Made by a program: the position numbers and the translations under genes
The notes under the pieces: model-generated
What the model saw: only the letters and a program-made list of their open reading frames with translations
Database searches by the model: none
Told to the model about the DNA's origin: nothing
Assembly: GCA_024704765.1 (NCBI GenBank)
Contig: JAKMXF010000296.1
Location: 133,307 to 197,306 of the forward strand
Source of the DNA: Oopsacas minuta
Taxonomy: Eukaryota > Porifera > Hexactinellida > Lyssacinosida > Leucopsacidae
Length of the DNA: 64,000 nt
Direction of reading: 5' to 3'
Part shown: positions 21,267-32,230 of the stretch, piece by piece
Position numbering within the stretch: position 1 is the first letter of the stretch
Layout: each line of letters starts with the position of its first letter

Positions 21267-22142
21267 CAGTGGTCTTTAACTTTTTCCTTGGGAGAGCCGA
21301 ATCTCAATTGTATATTATACTAGAGATCCGCACTAATTAATACCGCACTGTATTATTGTAATAAATATACTACCTTATTATATTATTAAACTTTTCTGGT
21401 AGATTTTTATAATCTTAGTATTCCTATGCCCTATCTGAAACAAAGTCATTTGTGATGTTTCTGAAAGCTCTAGATGTGTCTAAATTCATTAATAAACAGT
21501 TCGATTTACTCGAAAAACGAATATCGAATGCAGACTTTGAGATGTCGGAAATGGGCCCTCTTCGGTCGAACCCCTTAGAAGAGCCTCCCATTTACAGTGT
21601 CCTCGGTGACTACATTTCCGTCTGGTACACGAAATGGAGGCAAGATTCTCAGAGGATAGCCGTGATTTGTCAAAACTTGCGAGGTTTGATGCAGTTGAAT
21701 GGATGAAAACTGGCAGTGCGATTGCGTGGGTGAGTCGGAGGTTTGGTTTTGACAAATCGGCTCTGGGCGCCGAAATATATACACTCTCAAATACATCGAG
21801 ACCGAAGAGCTCCTCAGAGGATGTGACACTCAAGAGGATGTATATAAGAAGTTTCTATCCAACGCGACCTTAAGGATTATATATCCCGAGCACGCAATGG
21901 TGGCAACCTTTTTTCTGTTTCGACCATTGGGGACAGCTAGCGTAGAAAGATCCTTCTCCTCTACAACTAAAATCGTCTCCGATGATCGTTGTTCTTTGAC
22001 TCCAGCTCATATCGCGATGCTAACAAGGATATCTATCCAAGGGATAGTACTGCCAGGAGTCCAAGACAATAGAAAAAGCTATTCAGAGTTTCTCCACCGA
22101 GTATTTTTACTCTGGGCAAAGTCTCCACTTGGAATAGACTAA
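21267..22142 (+). pseudogene. hAT transposase C-terminal relic (internally deleted element)
   Basis: CAGTGGTCTTTAAC at 21267 is a hAT-style left terminus. Only about 190 bases later, frames at 21452-21706, 21634-21873 and 21897-22142 encode pieces of the C-terminal half of a hAT transposase. They end with the dimerisation signature TASVERSFSSTTKI followed by LTPAHIAMLTRISIQG. The BED finger and catalytic N-terminal half are missing, so this is a deletion derivative. No matching right terminus was found before the next element at 22351. Confidence 0.75.
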
Positions 22143-22350
22143 TAACGTTTTTCATAGTTCGTAAATGTATCATCGTATGTATTTTTGATATGATTTGTGT
22201 CTGTAATCTTTTTCAAATCCATGCTGCACTAATTGGTGCGCATTACACACCCATGGGTGCGCATTGCGCACCCAGATGAAGGCCTGAGCCAAACTGAAGA
22301 TAATTAACATCATCAAATAATGAACATGATAATATTCAGTTAACTTAACC

Positions 22351-24647
22351 CAGTGGTTCACAACGGGGGCGTTTGCTTTGCCTCAGGGGGCGCTGTGGGG
22401 GGCGCTGACAAGATAATGAGCCGTTGGATGAAGATTTATTCTAACATCTGTAAATTTTGCGAAATACTATTGTATCATTAATATGTTGTACACTTCACCC
22501 ATAATGACAATTCTAACACGTTGCCCACAAGAAGAGCTAAGTATTCACCATTTACAATCAATCAATGCTTTCAATGGTATTGTTTCTTTGTTTTGAATTA
22601 AGAGTTCAGACGGCTTCTTAACAAAGAAGTTATAAAAAGTGATCATACCATGTTATTTCATTAATTACCTCAATAATAGACACGATTTTTCTTGCATATC
22701 CAATCATGGCAGAAAACTCCAAGAGAAAATGCCGTCAATACTGCATAGATTATCTGAAATTTGGTTTCATCGCTTCACCCACTAATCAACAATTATCCTT
22801 TGTTTACTTTGCAATCAAGTGTTCTCTAATGAGGGCATGAAACCTTCACGTATCTGCGGCCATTTGACGAAGAAACACCCTGATAAGAAGACAAGGACCT
22901 CAAATATTTCCAAACTTTAAGCAAGCAGTTTGCAAGTCCTAGTTCCATAGATGGAATGATTAACAAAATTACTACTAAAAATGACGATGGTCTTGTTACT
23001 TCTTGCAAGATATCTCTTGTAATCGCCAAATGTGGAAAGCTTCAAACAATAGGCGAAAAGCTCATCCTTCCAGCTATAAGAGAGGTTATATCTACTGTCA
23101 TGCATCAAGATGCGTCTAATGTAGTTATATCAATTTCCTTAAGTAATAACTCAGTTTCGAGGAGGATCGAAGAATTGGCTATAGATGTTGAACAACAGTT
23201 GTGTAAGTTTTACAAACAACGGAATTCGCTTTGCAGCTTGATGAGTCAACCTTACGTGACAATGAAACCTTATTTATGGCATATGTACGATATATTCACA
23301 ATGGTGTATCAAAAGAAGAAATGCTCTTTTCCAAGCCACTAGAAACAGATACTAAAGGTGAGACGATATTTATGGTGGTAAAGTAATTTTGTGAAGAGAA
23401 GAACATAGCAATGGGAAATATTATTGCGTGTTCTACTGATGGAGCACCTTCTATGATTGGAAGTCATCGTAGTTTCATAGCTCATCTGAAACGAGCTGTG
23501 CCGAAGGTATCCTCTATTCATTGTGTCATACATCGTCAACATTTGATCGCCAAGCACCTAACACCTAATATTCACCAGTCTTTGCAAATCGTGATTACTG
23601 CTACGAACAAAATAAAAAAGAACTCACTGAATGATCGCATCTTTTAGCAACTTTGTGAGAACAATGACGAAGATTACAAACGCCTCCTTCTTCATACTGG
23701 AGTTAGGTGACTTTCTAAAGGTAGTTGTTTGAAACGATTCCATCAACTGTTTGTAGAAGAATACGATTCAACTCCGGCAGAAAGGTAAAATGATATGGAC
23801 TGATGTTGCTTACTTAGCTGACATATTCGAGAAACTGAATATAGTGAATAAGCAGCTACAAGGGAATAATACTACTCTTATTCAAGCGAAGGGCGTTGTT
23901 TTATCATTCTTAAGTAAACTAACCTTGTTCCGACAGAATATTGTGGGTCGTGAATTTGGGCAGTTACCTTGTTTAAGTGAATTGGCTATGGCAAATAATA
24001 ACATCATTAGAGATGACAACATTCATATTTACTGTTCACATGTTGATTCCCTTAGCGAAGATTTGTTGATTCGATTCAAAGATTTAACCGAGTTAGTTAT
24101 CCCTAATTTTGTGATAAATCCATTTAGAACAAATATAGAAACTTTGGATCCACAATTTCAAGAAGAATTCATCGATTTGTAGAATGATATCGAATGCCAT
24201 GCCATATTTACCCAATGTGGATATAGTGCATTCTGGATGAAGAAGGAAGTCTCTGAACGCTATCTCCATGTTTTTCAAACTGTAAAATTAATGTTTGTTG
24301 AATTTCCATCATCATATCTTGTCGAAAAGGGATTCAGCACAGTAGTTAATCTGCTCACAAAACAAAGAAATCGACTGGAAATAGCAACAAGAGGCGACTT
24401 GAGACTCTTTCTGACGCAGTTAGAACCGGATGTAGTCAAACTAGCAAAGAGCCACCAAAGTCAAGGATCACATGTTCCAACGTATACTGATACTTAGATT
24501 AGTCCCTAGATACTCTATCAGTCTATCTTTTATAATTCCATATAGTTAGTAATTAATAACTGATTCAATAAAGTATTAAATAGGAGGCGTTCTGTAAGTA
24601 TTAAGTCTATAAGGGGGCGTTAAATTGGTAAAGGTTGGGAAACACTG
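22351..24647 (+). mobile_element. hAT element, ZBED5/FAM200-like, with perfect 8-bp duplication
   Basis: Ends CAGTGGTTCACAAC at 22351 and GTTGGGAAACACTG at 24647. ACTTAACC lies outside both (22343-22350 and 24648-24655). The insertion boundaries are therefore firm. Length 2297 bp. Confidence 0.92.
22706..24497 (+). pseudogene. hAT transposase of the ZBED5/FAM200 type, broken
   Basis: The start MAENSKRKCRQYC at 22706 is followed by a shifted BED zinc finger (CNQVFSNEG, then GHLTKKHPDKK). The frame 22956-23342 gives GEKLILPAIREVI and SLSNNSVSRRIEELAIDVE. LQLDEST near 23237 carries the first catalytic aspartate. Frame 23411-23647 gives ACSTDGAPSMIGSHRSF and CVIHRQHLIAKHL. Frame 24237-24497 gives the C-terminal dimerisation region with LVEKGFSTVVNLLTKQRNRL. 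The order matches vertebrate ZBED5/FAM200-like domesticated hAT proteins and their parent transposons. At least six stops or shifts make it nonfunctional. Confidence 0.85.
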
Positions 24648-24655
24648 ACTTAACC

Positions 24656-25307
24656 GAATACTGATATTCCGTTGGTAACCCGGACATTTAATTATTCGAT
24701 TGCATCCTTGCTATTTTGAAACTATCTTATGCACAGTAATTTACTCTTACCTTATTTTAATGAATAAGCGCCCGGCGCATATTTATTCGTGCAAGAGAAT
24801 ACCCTGAAAGAACTATTGAGCCTGTTAGTAAGAGTGTCCTGACTTAATATATTAAATATTTTCCAAATTAGAGCACACTTAGCTCATTAAAATATAATAG
24901 ATAATTAAGTAATTAAACAATACAAATTGAATGAAACTCGATTAATATGGAACAATTCTAATAGCATATGAAATCTACGGGTCAGTATTATCCTATTATG
25001 AATATTTAGTGTTATTTAGAGCAAATCTTGTTGAGTTATTAGCATTTTAATCTTTGTGCCAAAAGTGGCACAATTATGGATTATTGGAACCAGAACGAGA
25101 GACATTATGAAAATCAATTGGGGTTCTCTAAACTGACTTTAAAATATTTAAGTTGGAAATAAAGTATAATTTTGGAACATTATTGTTTACATACGAAGTG
25201 GCGAACACATAATTGATATGTGCACAATCTACCCATGAAAAACAAATATTAAAATGCTAAATAAGTCAAATTGTTAGTAAATAGATTATTGAATGATGAC
25301 TACTCAC
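24656..25307 (-). other. Importin-beta downstream region, likely start of a 3'UTR intron
   Basis: On the minus strand the importin stop is followed by nine bases and then a strong donor GTGAGT (GT at 25307-25306). The DNA to the left is therefore probably intronic or untranslated. The acceptor was not identified. No coding blocks. Confidence 0.5.
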
Positions 25308-26339
25308 CGATAATTTTCAAGATTGATTAAATTTCTTGATAGCGTTAGTTGCCCAATTGGCATAAAGCTTGGTTTTTTGAGTATCCGAATTCCGACCATC
25401 AATAAGAATCTTATCAATCCCTTGCTTGTCTTTTAGTACCTGAATGATATTTTGCCCAAAAGATATCGACAAGTCTCCAAGAATACCACAACACGAACAG
25501 ATGTTTGAATCTGTGCGGACGGGGTCCTTACCGATATAATCGATAAATGCGAGAATGAAAGGAACCTGTGGCCATATTAGTTGTACTTCCTGATTAACTT
25601 CATTAGGATCAGGACCTTTCAATCCTTGAATAATACCTGTATATGCATCTAAGCAACTGTCTCTCAATTCATTCATATATTCCACTAAAGTGTAGTCCTT
25701 TCTATCAACTTCAATTTGTGATGCCTGAGACAACAACTGCAATACTGTTTCTATATAATTTTTAAAATTCGGACCAATGGCCAATGCAATGTCCCCAAGA
25801 GCAGATATAATATGGGGTTTGGCATCTCTAAATAAGGATAACTCGGTAAGTCCAGCAAGAAGACATTTGACAAGGTCATCACAATATACTAAAATGTCTT
25901 CACCCAAAGCGCGAGATAAATCACCTACAACGCCAGCTGATGCAATACATACTTGATACTCACGATAATTCTGTAAACCAGCCAATAGACTTGGTTTAAA
26001 AGAATCCATGTATTTGGTAAAATCAGAATGAAGAACTTCAATAAGAGTACCAACTGTCAGAATTACATCCTCTTGAATACTCCCATTTTCAAGACCAGAA
26101 GTCTGAAGAATATACAAAAGAGGATGCATGATAGAATCTGCTAGTTTTGACATATCATCCTTGTTTAGTTTCCTAAGTAAACTTTGAAGAGTTGCACATA
26201 AATAGGATTGCACATTGTTGATATGATTCCTCTCAGATGCAGGAAAAGTGGATTGGATTGAATGTTGAAGTTTTTCTATAACATGTAGAGTGGTTTTTCC
26301 AATAGTTTCATAACAATCCTTAGCACAGTAACGGATGAC
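25308..26339 (-). CDS. KPNB1: Importin subunit beta-1, last coding exon
   Basis: Importin-beta carries importin-alpha bound cargo and other proteins through nuclear pores and releases them on binding RanGTP. This exon encodes the last 340 residues, starting VIRYCAKDCYETIGKTT after an AG acceptor at 26341-26340 and ending ATNAIKKFNQS with the stop at 25317-25319. It matches the C-terminal HEAT repeats of animal importin-beta throughout, for example EYQVCIASAGVVGDLSRAL and ELRDSCLDAYTGIIQGLKG. The frame is intact. It joins in phase 0 to the exon ending at 44169 (ETLIE then VIRYCAKDC). The stop lies only nine bases before a GTGAGT donor, too close to trigger nonsense-mediated decay by the usual rule. 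Confidence 0.96.
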
Positions 26340-26368
26340 CTGTAAAATGTAAAATTTAATCAGTTTGC

Positions 26369-26432
26369 AGTAGATTATCCGAAGGGCCAACAATATTTAC
26401 AGTAGATTATCCGAAGGGCCAACAATATTTAC
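26369..26432. repeat. Perfect 32-bp tandem duplication next to a splice acceptor
   Basis: The unit starting AGTAGATTATCCGAAGGGCC occurs at 26369-26400 and again at 26401-26432 without a mismatch. It lies 29-92 bases upstream of the importin acceptor on the minus strand, where a branch point would be. Confidence 0.95.
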
Positions 26433-26494
26433 ATCAGGTCATTTCACGACCTTTTGAGCAACGATCAGCCACTCCGCGGAATTTGAATAACAAC

Positions 26495-27510
26495 CAGGGA
26501 CGGACTGGCCTACGGGGAGAACGGGAGTTTTCCTCGTGGGCCAGTGTATCGATGGGCCAGTGAGCTGCTCATAACCCTTCAGTGCAGTGTAAAAATTTTT
26601 CAAAACATCATAGAACAACTGTGGAACGACGATCAAAATTATGGGAGTATTTCATGGTTTAACTCACTATTAAGATACTTTTTCCAATTTCCTATTGTCA
26701 ATGCATTTCAGTGATCTATTATTCCAAAATATCTTTTACTCTTTACCTGGCTGTCTGGACTATAGTAGAGGTCGCAAGCTCGGCTCAAGCCTAGGCCCGA
26801 GGCCCGTATGGGCTGGGGCCGAGAAACACGGCCCGTTGCTACCACTTGGCTACATGCACTTCCACTTACCTAGTAGGGTTGTCCGGATAATTGAGGTTCT
26901 GCTTTAATTATTCTATTCAGTGTTCAATTCTTATAATTATTCAAATTATAGGGATATCAAGTATACATATCGACAATTTAATGATTATAATTACCCATCC
27001 ATATGCATACAACATAATGTGGTGTTTATCCGGCCATGACCGGACCAGCTCTACTGGCTCTGTATGATATATGCAGTATTTGAAGAAACAATTGGCCAGG
27101 AATGTTTGATGCGACTGTGCTTATGGTATGTACATAGTACATGTCGTTTGAATATTTTTGTGAATATGTAGTAACTAAGAACTATGAGAAATTTTGCATT
27201 TAAATTAGCACATTTTCGAGTATACAATTTAATTCGGAAAGAGTATCCAAATTAATACACGGACATAACCCTCATATCTGCAAGGGCAACATTTTGACAC
27301 CTATTACATATTTTAACATCTTATTAATATCTTAGAATTTTTCACATTCACTCATATGATGGATGGCTAGTCTCTAGCTCTCATTTACCAGTTCCTCAAT
27401 CAATTCTATAAAATCACCAAGATATGTTTGACTTTCAGTTTCTATTTTTATAGTGAGGTGGGTCAGCGTAAAATCTTCCCGGGCCAAATTATTGAACCAG
27501 TCCGTCCCAG
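26495..27510. mobile_element. hAT-type nonautonomous element (CAGGGACGGACTGG ends)
   Basis: Left end CAGGGACGGACTGG, right end CCAGTCCGTCCCAG. Flanking octamers are ATAACAAC and ATAACAGC, one mismatch. No transposase inside. A GC-rich patch of GGCCCG phrases at 26770-26845 may be a nested insertion. Confidence 0.78.
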
Positions 27511-27518
27511 ATAACAGC

Positions 27519-28069
27519 TAAGCAGTTGTGCCCCTGATTATAACTGGATGGAATGAAGAATTTATCAATTAACACAATCTATTTAAAGAGGCAAATTATT
27601 ATCAATGATGACTAATAACACTGGACAACATCAAATTTATTCCTCAAATGAAAATATATTACCTAGACTAACTTTGGGATGCTGATTCCAAATCTGAAAT
27701 CAGAATTGGTCTATCACGTCAGGATTTCAAGATATGAAAATTCACGAAATTCGGATTTTGCATTGATTGGCACTATATTATAAGGTACTATACAGTACAA
27801 GTTAGGCCTATTGTACAATTTTCTTTCCCAGCGAATTGTTGGTCAACAATGCATATTATGTACGGTTAATATTAACATTATTTTGTAAATGTAATGTTCT
27901 ATCTTTTGACAATTAATGCATTCTTGAGTGTTCTTGGCCATGGCTATAAGGAGGGGTTATTTAGCCTACTTGCGGGTGGATTGTAGACTGTATCGATAAA
28001 CCAACAACATTACTGTTTTGCAGAATTTTTAGTTTGTAACTGATTGTGTATTTAAGCTTTTTGTTTACA
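27519..28069. other. No gene seen
   Basis: AT-rich intronic DNA with no recognised element ends, up to the start of the CYFC-family relic. Confidence 0.35.
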
Positions 28070-28524
28070 ATGAATACGAGCAGAAGACAATACACGAACC
28101 ACCCAGATAACTTCTGCTATATTTGTGGAAAATTTACGCCGAAGCCCCAGCGAAGAAATATTGCCAATCGTGTCAAGATTGGCTACAAGTATTACTTTGG
28201 TTGCAAAGTTGGTGACCAAGACAAGAACTGGGCACCTCACATCTGCTGTACCATCTGCTATGCCAGTCTAATCCAATGGCTTAATGGAAAGAAGAAATCC
28301 ATGCCATTTGCGGTACCTATGATTTGGCGAGAACTTAAAAACCATACGTCGGATTGTTATTTTTGCACAACAAATATCGCTGGATTTTCGACCTCTATAC
28401 CGTGATGGAATCGCGGTATAGAGGTCGATTTAACCCAAACATGATGGGGGACTACTGCTGGTTTCTCCAGCGTGAAACTGACACTGAACATGCCCGAAAG
28501 AGCAAGTGTATAAAGCACTTTTGA
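28070..28524 (+). pseudogene. CYIC/CYFC-family gene with large internal deletion
   Basis: The N-terminal part is in good condition: NFCYICGK, GCKVGDQDKNWAPHICCTIC, SMPFAVPMIWRELKNHTSDC and YFC. After GF it stops matching. Immediately beyond, frame 28414-28524 encodes the family's C-terminus (RYRGRFNPNMMGDYCWFLQR to a stop). The relic at 11991-14329 has RYQGRYDTKMMANYCWSLKR at the same place. The whole middle, about 350 residues judged from that other copy, is therefore deleted. The junction carries a 15-bp inverted copy of the C-terminal coding DNA. The family's function is unknown. Confidence 0.75.
28388..28428. repeat. Perfect 15-bp hairpin at the deletion junction
   Basis: TCGACCTCTATACCG (28388-28402) and CGGTATAGAGGTCGA (28414-28428) with an 11-base loop. 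The right arm is coding sequence of the family's C-terminus. The left arm is its inverted copy replacing the N-terminal continuation. Confidence 0.92.
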
Positions 28525-29262
28525 GAGGATACAATGTTATTTTTGTCTGGTTTAATCATCCTGGGTTGTGTTAAATTGTGCAAAATGATAATTCTGTTAT
28601 TTTCACTAGCAATCACTGTGTTTATTACATGTAATGTTTTGTTCTGCACAGCCAAAATTAGCCAAAATGACAATTACGGGTTGTTGTGTGCATATGTCAT
28701 ATCTCAAAAACGTGACGTGTTAGAAAAAATCTAAGGCCAGATTTGGATTCAGCATGGCCATATTAGTCTAGGTAAACTTGAAACGAGCAAGGAATAAAAA
28801 ATAAGTTGTAAAATGTTGTCCAGTGTAATCAAAGACACCCTGCTTAGCCCCCTCGGAATTGTATGGTGAGCAGATTAGTATATATTAATATTAACATGGC
28901 TTAATTCTGATTTTATAATAATTTTAATGATTCTTGAGGTAAAATTGAATATTCATAAAAATTCGTTATCCATGGCCTCTAACGTAACTCATCTACGAGC
29001 CAATTTGAGAATGTCGAATCTTTGGACATTTTGCATATCTATATATCATTTATTCAACTTGAGTTGTTAAATACAATATTTAACGTTATATTAGGCATCA
29101 AAGAATGTAATACATGTATTTAGGAAAACTGTATATTTGCAATAAAGAAACCATGTCTATAAATGCTTTCAGCTAATACTGAAAAGTTTATAGCAACGTA
29201 TGCTGCTCGAAAATGCAGCAAACATTTATACTATTAAAACTCAATTAATCTATGTATATGTG
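28525..29262. other. No gene seen
   Basis: AT-rich intronic DNA. The ORF 28534-28734 is hydrophobic but resembles no family and is probably chance. Confidence 0.35.
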
Positions 29263-30731
29263 TGTACTGTTGTGTGGTAGAATTACCACCTCTATTACTG
29301 GTACCATGGATATTCATAACCCGTGGCGGAATTACTACCTACTGTTTTATGACTTCTCTGATTGAATACGCAATCACACAAAACTTAGTTCTGATTACAC
29401 CCTCATGTTTAGCTTTATATTTATACCATATAAACTCAAATTTAGAAGTATTTTCCTGATCGAATTATTCTTGCATGAATATGGGGCTGTTCGAATGTCA
29501 TACTTAATATATTAATTGGATTTTAGACAAATGGACGAATCTGCAAATACAGTTATTGTAGATTTCCTTACTAAAGGTATATTCCCAGCTATATTGTCAA
29601 CAGTTCTAAAGCCATCAGACAAAATTTTAATAAGTGCGCTTCTGCGATCCAACTAGACAAAGAATCTCGCCTGTATAAGGTTGTTCTAATTGCATATCAT
29701 TCCTATTGATCTAAATTAACTCGTTACGAGCTCTTGGCCCTGCGAACACTTGTGTAGTATTCTACATGCTACCAAATTAGCTCATTCACTTGGAAATTGT
29801 AAACGCCCGCACAACAATCGCTTCGCTGTTGTTGTAAATAGCCAGGTACTTCGTGTCTCGACAGGCGTTCAGAATATTGTATTGACAATATCACATCCGA
29901 AATCAGTATACTTGATTACTCCAGTATAATAGTCGTTGTTATCGATCAATCCTTGAGAATGTCAACAAGTGAGATAACTCAATAATACCTGAGTGTGACA
30001 CACACACTGACAAACAACCTGAATATATGCCCTTCTTGAAAAGAATGTGAATATTCGATATAGCTTAGTTCCCTATTTACCTGTAATTCATAGATACACG
30101 AAACAAATGGTATTTCTTGCTCAGTTCGTTATCCAGCCAAGCAAGAAATTTCCAATATACTCCATCTGTATCACGACCCAGAACACTGCGGTACTAATAC
30201 AACGAGGGAGAAGATAAGTGAATACTTTTCACGGCGAGGAATGGACTGTTGCGTGGCAGAAGTACTACTGTAGTCGAATTATTACTTTGAACTTCTGATC
30301 ACACTTCAATTTTTATCTACTCAAAATGATAGGTAATTATTTGAAAATATCAGAAGTTTATTGAATTAATGAGATGGAAGTAAGTGATAAAATACATGAT
30401 ATTTGAGATTTGGATGAAATACATGAAAATTAAAACAATGCAAACATAAATACGTATAAATAAACTAGAAAATACATAAAAGTAGCCAATGGTATGAAAC
30501 AAACAAGAAAACAAGAATTTGGTAGTACTAAATACTTCTGTATCATCTTCTATATTCGAGTTTATAAGGTATAAATATAAATCTAAATGAAGGTGTAATC
30601 TGAACTAAGTTTCGTGTGATTGCTTATTCAATCAGATAAGTCATAAAACAGTAGGTAGTAATTCCGCCACGGGTTATGAATCTCCATGCTACCAGTAAAA
30701 GAGGTAGTAATTCTGCCACGCAACAGTACAT
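29263..30731. mobile_element. Foldback-like element with ~190-200-bp inverted arms
   Basis: 29263-29458 (starting TGTACTGTTGTGTGGTAGAA) is an inverted, moderately diverged copy of 30528-30731 (ending GCCACGCAACAGTACA). The enclosed 1.07 kb has no transposase. A further fragment of the arm end (GACTGTTGCGTGGCAGAAGT) sits at 30244. The superfamily is not clear. Confidence 0.7.
29802..29869. repeat. Compound hairpin (cruciform-like)
   Basis: Outer stem AACGCC/GGCGTT encloses an inner hairpin, ACAACAATCGCTTCGCTGTTGTTGT (in two parts: ACAACA and TGTTGT around CGCTTCG). It lies inside the 29263-30731 element. Confidence 0.55.
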
Positions 30732-30734
30732 ATA

Positions 30735-31639
30735 CAGTCAATGGACAAAAGTATTCGACCACACAAATATATTGTCATAAATTGTATACTCTTTCCCGCT
30801 CCTATATAGTGTATAGTCTATATTCGTAGCTGCAATCTAGTAATTTGCATAGAATAACATATGTTTTTCGAGAATTTCAAAAAATATTTTCGATTTACAC
30901 TTTTTGAAGGTGTTAATTATTAATAATTATTTGATAATTAATGATAATCAAAATATGTGGTAATTCAAAACCTATTAAGAATCTGTAATTTCTGACTTGA
31001 TATTTGAATTCTACGTAGGCGAGTTACCCTAGATTTAAATTTCCAATGAGATTGAACAATTTTTACCAAAGTTATAGAAGAATTTCAATTTGTGCCACTT
31101 GAGCCACTTCTTGAAAAAAGTGGCACAGGCGGCAGGAAAAAGCGCCACTATGAGGAAATCAACTAGGGTTAGGAGGAATAAGTCAAAGTAATATTTTCGA
31201 ATGATATGACTATGCTGACCCTTGAATTACAAAATAACCTCTGGGTAACGACCACTTGTGCCACCTTGGGCAAAAGGTGGCACAAATTGAAATCTTCTAT
31301 AACTTTGGTAAAAATTGTTCAATCTCATTGGAAATTTAAATCTAGGGTAATTCGCCCACGTAGAATTCAAATATCAGGTCAGAAATTACAGATTCTTAAT
31401 AAGTTTTGAATTACCACATAATTTGATTATCAATAATTATCAAATAATTATTAATAATTAACACCTTCAAAAAGTGTAAATCGAAAATATTTTTTGAAAT
31501 TCTCGAAAAACATATGTTATTCTATGCAAATTACTAGATTGCAGCTACGAATATAGACTATACACTATATAGGAGCGGGAAAGAGTATACAATTTATGAC
31601 AATATATTTGTGTGGTCGAATACTTTTGTCCCCTGACTG
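30735..31639. mobile_element. Palindromic Tc1-type MITE, copy 1
   Basis: The ends are CAGTCAATGGACAAAAGTAT and the inverse of CAGTCAGGGGACAAAAGTAT, with TA outside both. The two halves are inverted copies over roughly 400 bases each, leaving a short unpaired centre. Secondary hairpins around GTGCCACTT/AAGTGGCAC sit near the centre. No ORF. Copy 2 is at 36010-36925. Confidence 0.92.
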
Positions 31640-31641
31640 TA

Positions 31642-32005
31642 TATACATGTATATATATATACACACTACCGAGCATAATTATTTCACCATATCTAAATTT
31701 ACGGTTACAGTTCCTGGCTATACGGTGAATATTTGAATATCCCTAAGATAATATACTTTAAAGAACTTCATGATTTTGTTGGTAACATTATCTCAATAAA
31801 TCCATTAAATTGTTAAAACTTGACAGTTGATAACCACACTTTGCTAATTAAATAGAGAATGAGTAAATTACATATTCAATTCAGAATTTCAGATAAACTC
31901 AATGAGATGAAAACAATTCTGATAGCATATCTACGTTCTACGAGTCTGTGTTATAGTATAGATTTTGGGTGGACAGAGTAAAATGCCCCATGGATGGTGA
32001 TGACA
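31642..32005. other. No gene seen
   Basis: AT-rich intronic DNA. Confidence 0.35.
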
Positions 32006-32071
<66 letters not shown>

Positions 32072-32072
32072 T
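32006..32072. repeat. (ATT)n microsatellite, about 22 units
   Basis: An uninterrupted run of ATT triplets. Confidence 0.97.
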
Positions 32073-32109
32073 TATTGCGAATTTAGTGTAGCTATTGATA
32101 ATAATATAC

Positions 32110-32230
32110 AGTGCAACCTCTATAGTCTATAAGTGGGCCTCTATAAACTGGGAGTGGAGAATGGCGCATACTTTAGAGATAAATATATATCACGCCATTG
32201 AATTTTGGCTCCATTAGTGGGGAATTCAAA
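32110..32230 (+). repeat. Tigger-type element terminus, family shared with 15030-15215
   Basis: Starts CAGTGCAACCTCTATAG after a TA. The inner phrases GCATACTTTAGAGA and AGTGGGGAATT match 15030-15215 in the opposite orientation. The other end was not located. Confidence 0.6.

Noticed and set aside
21489-21833. 114-aa minus-strand ORF
   Set aside because: Antisense to the hAT C-terminal relic at 21452-22142.
28614-28620. CACTGTG heptamer near 28614
   Set aside because: No RAG1-like coding, no family terminus and no pentamer pairing nearby. CACAGTG/CACTGTG is expected several times by chance in 64 kb; others at 33015 and 60837 were rejected for the same reason.
31990-32080. CRISPR-like array
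   Set aside because: It is a plain ATT microsatellite without spacers.
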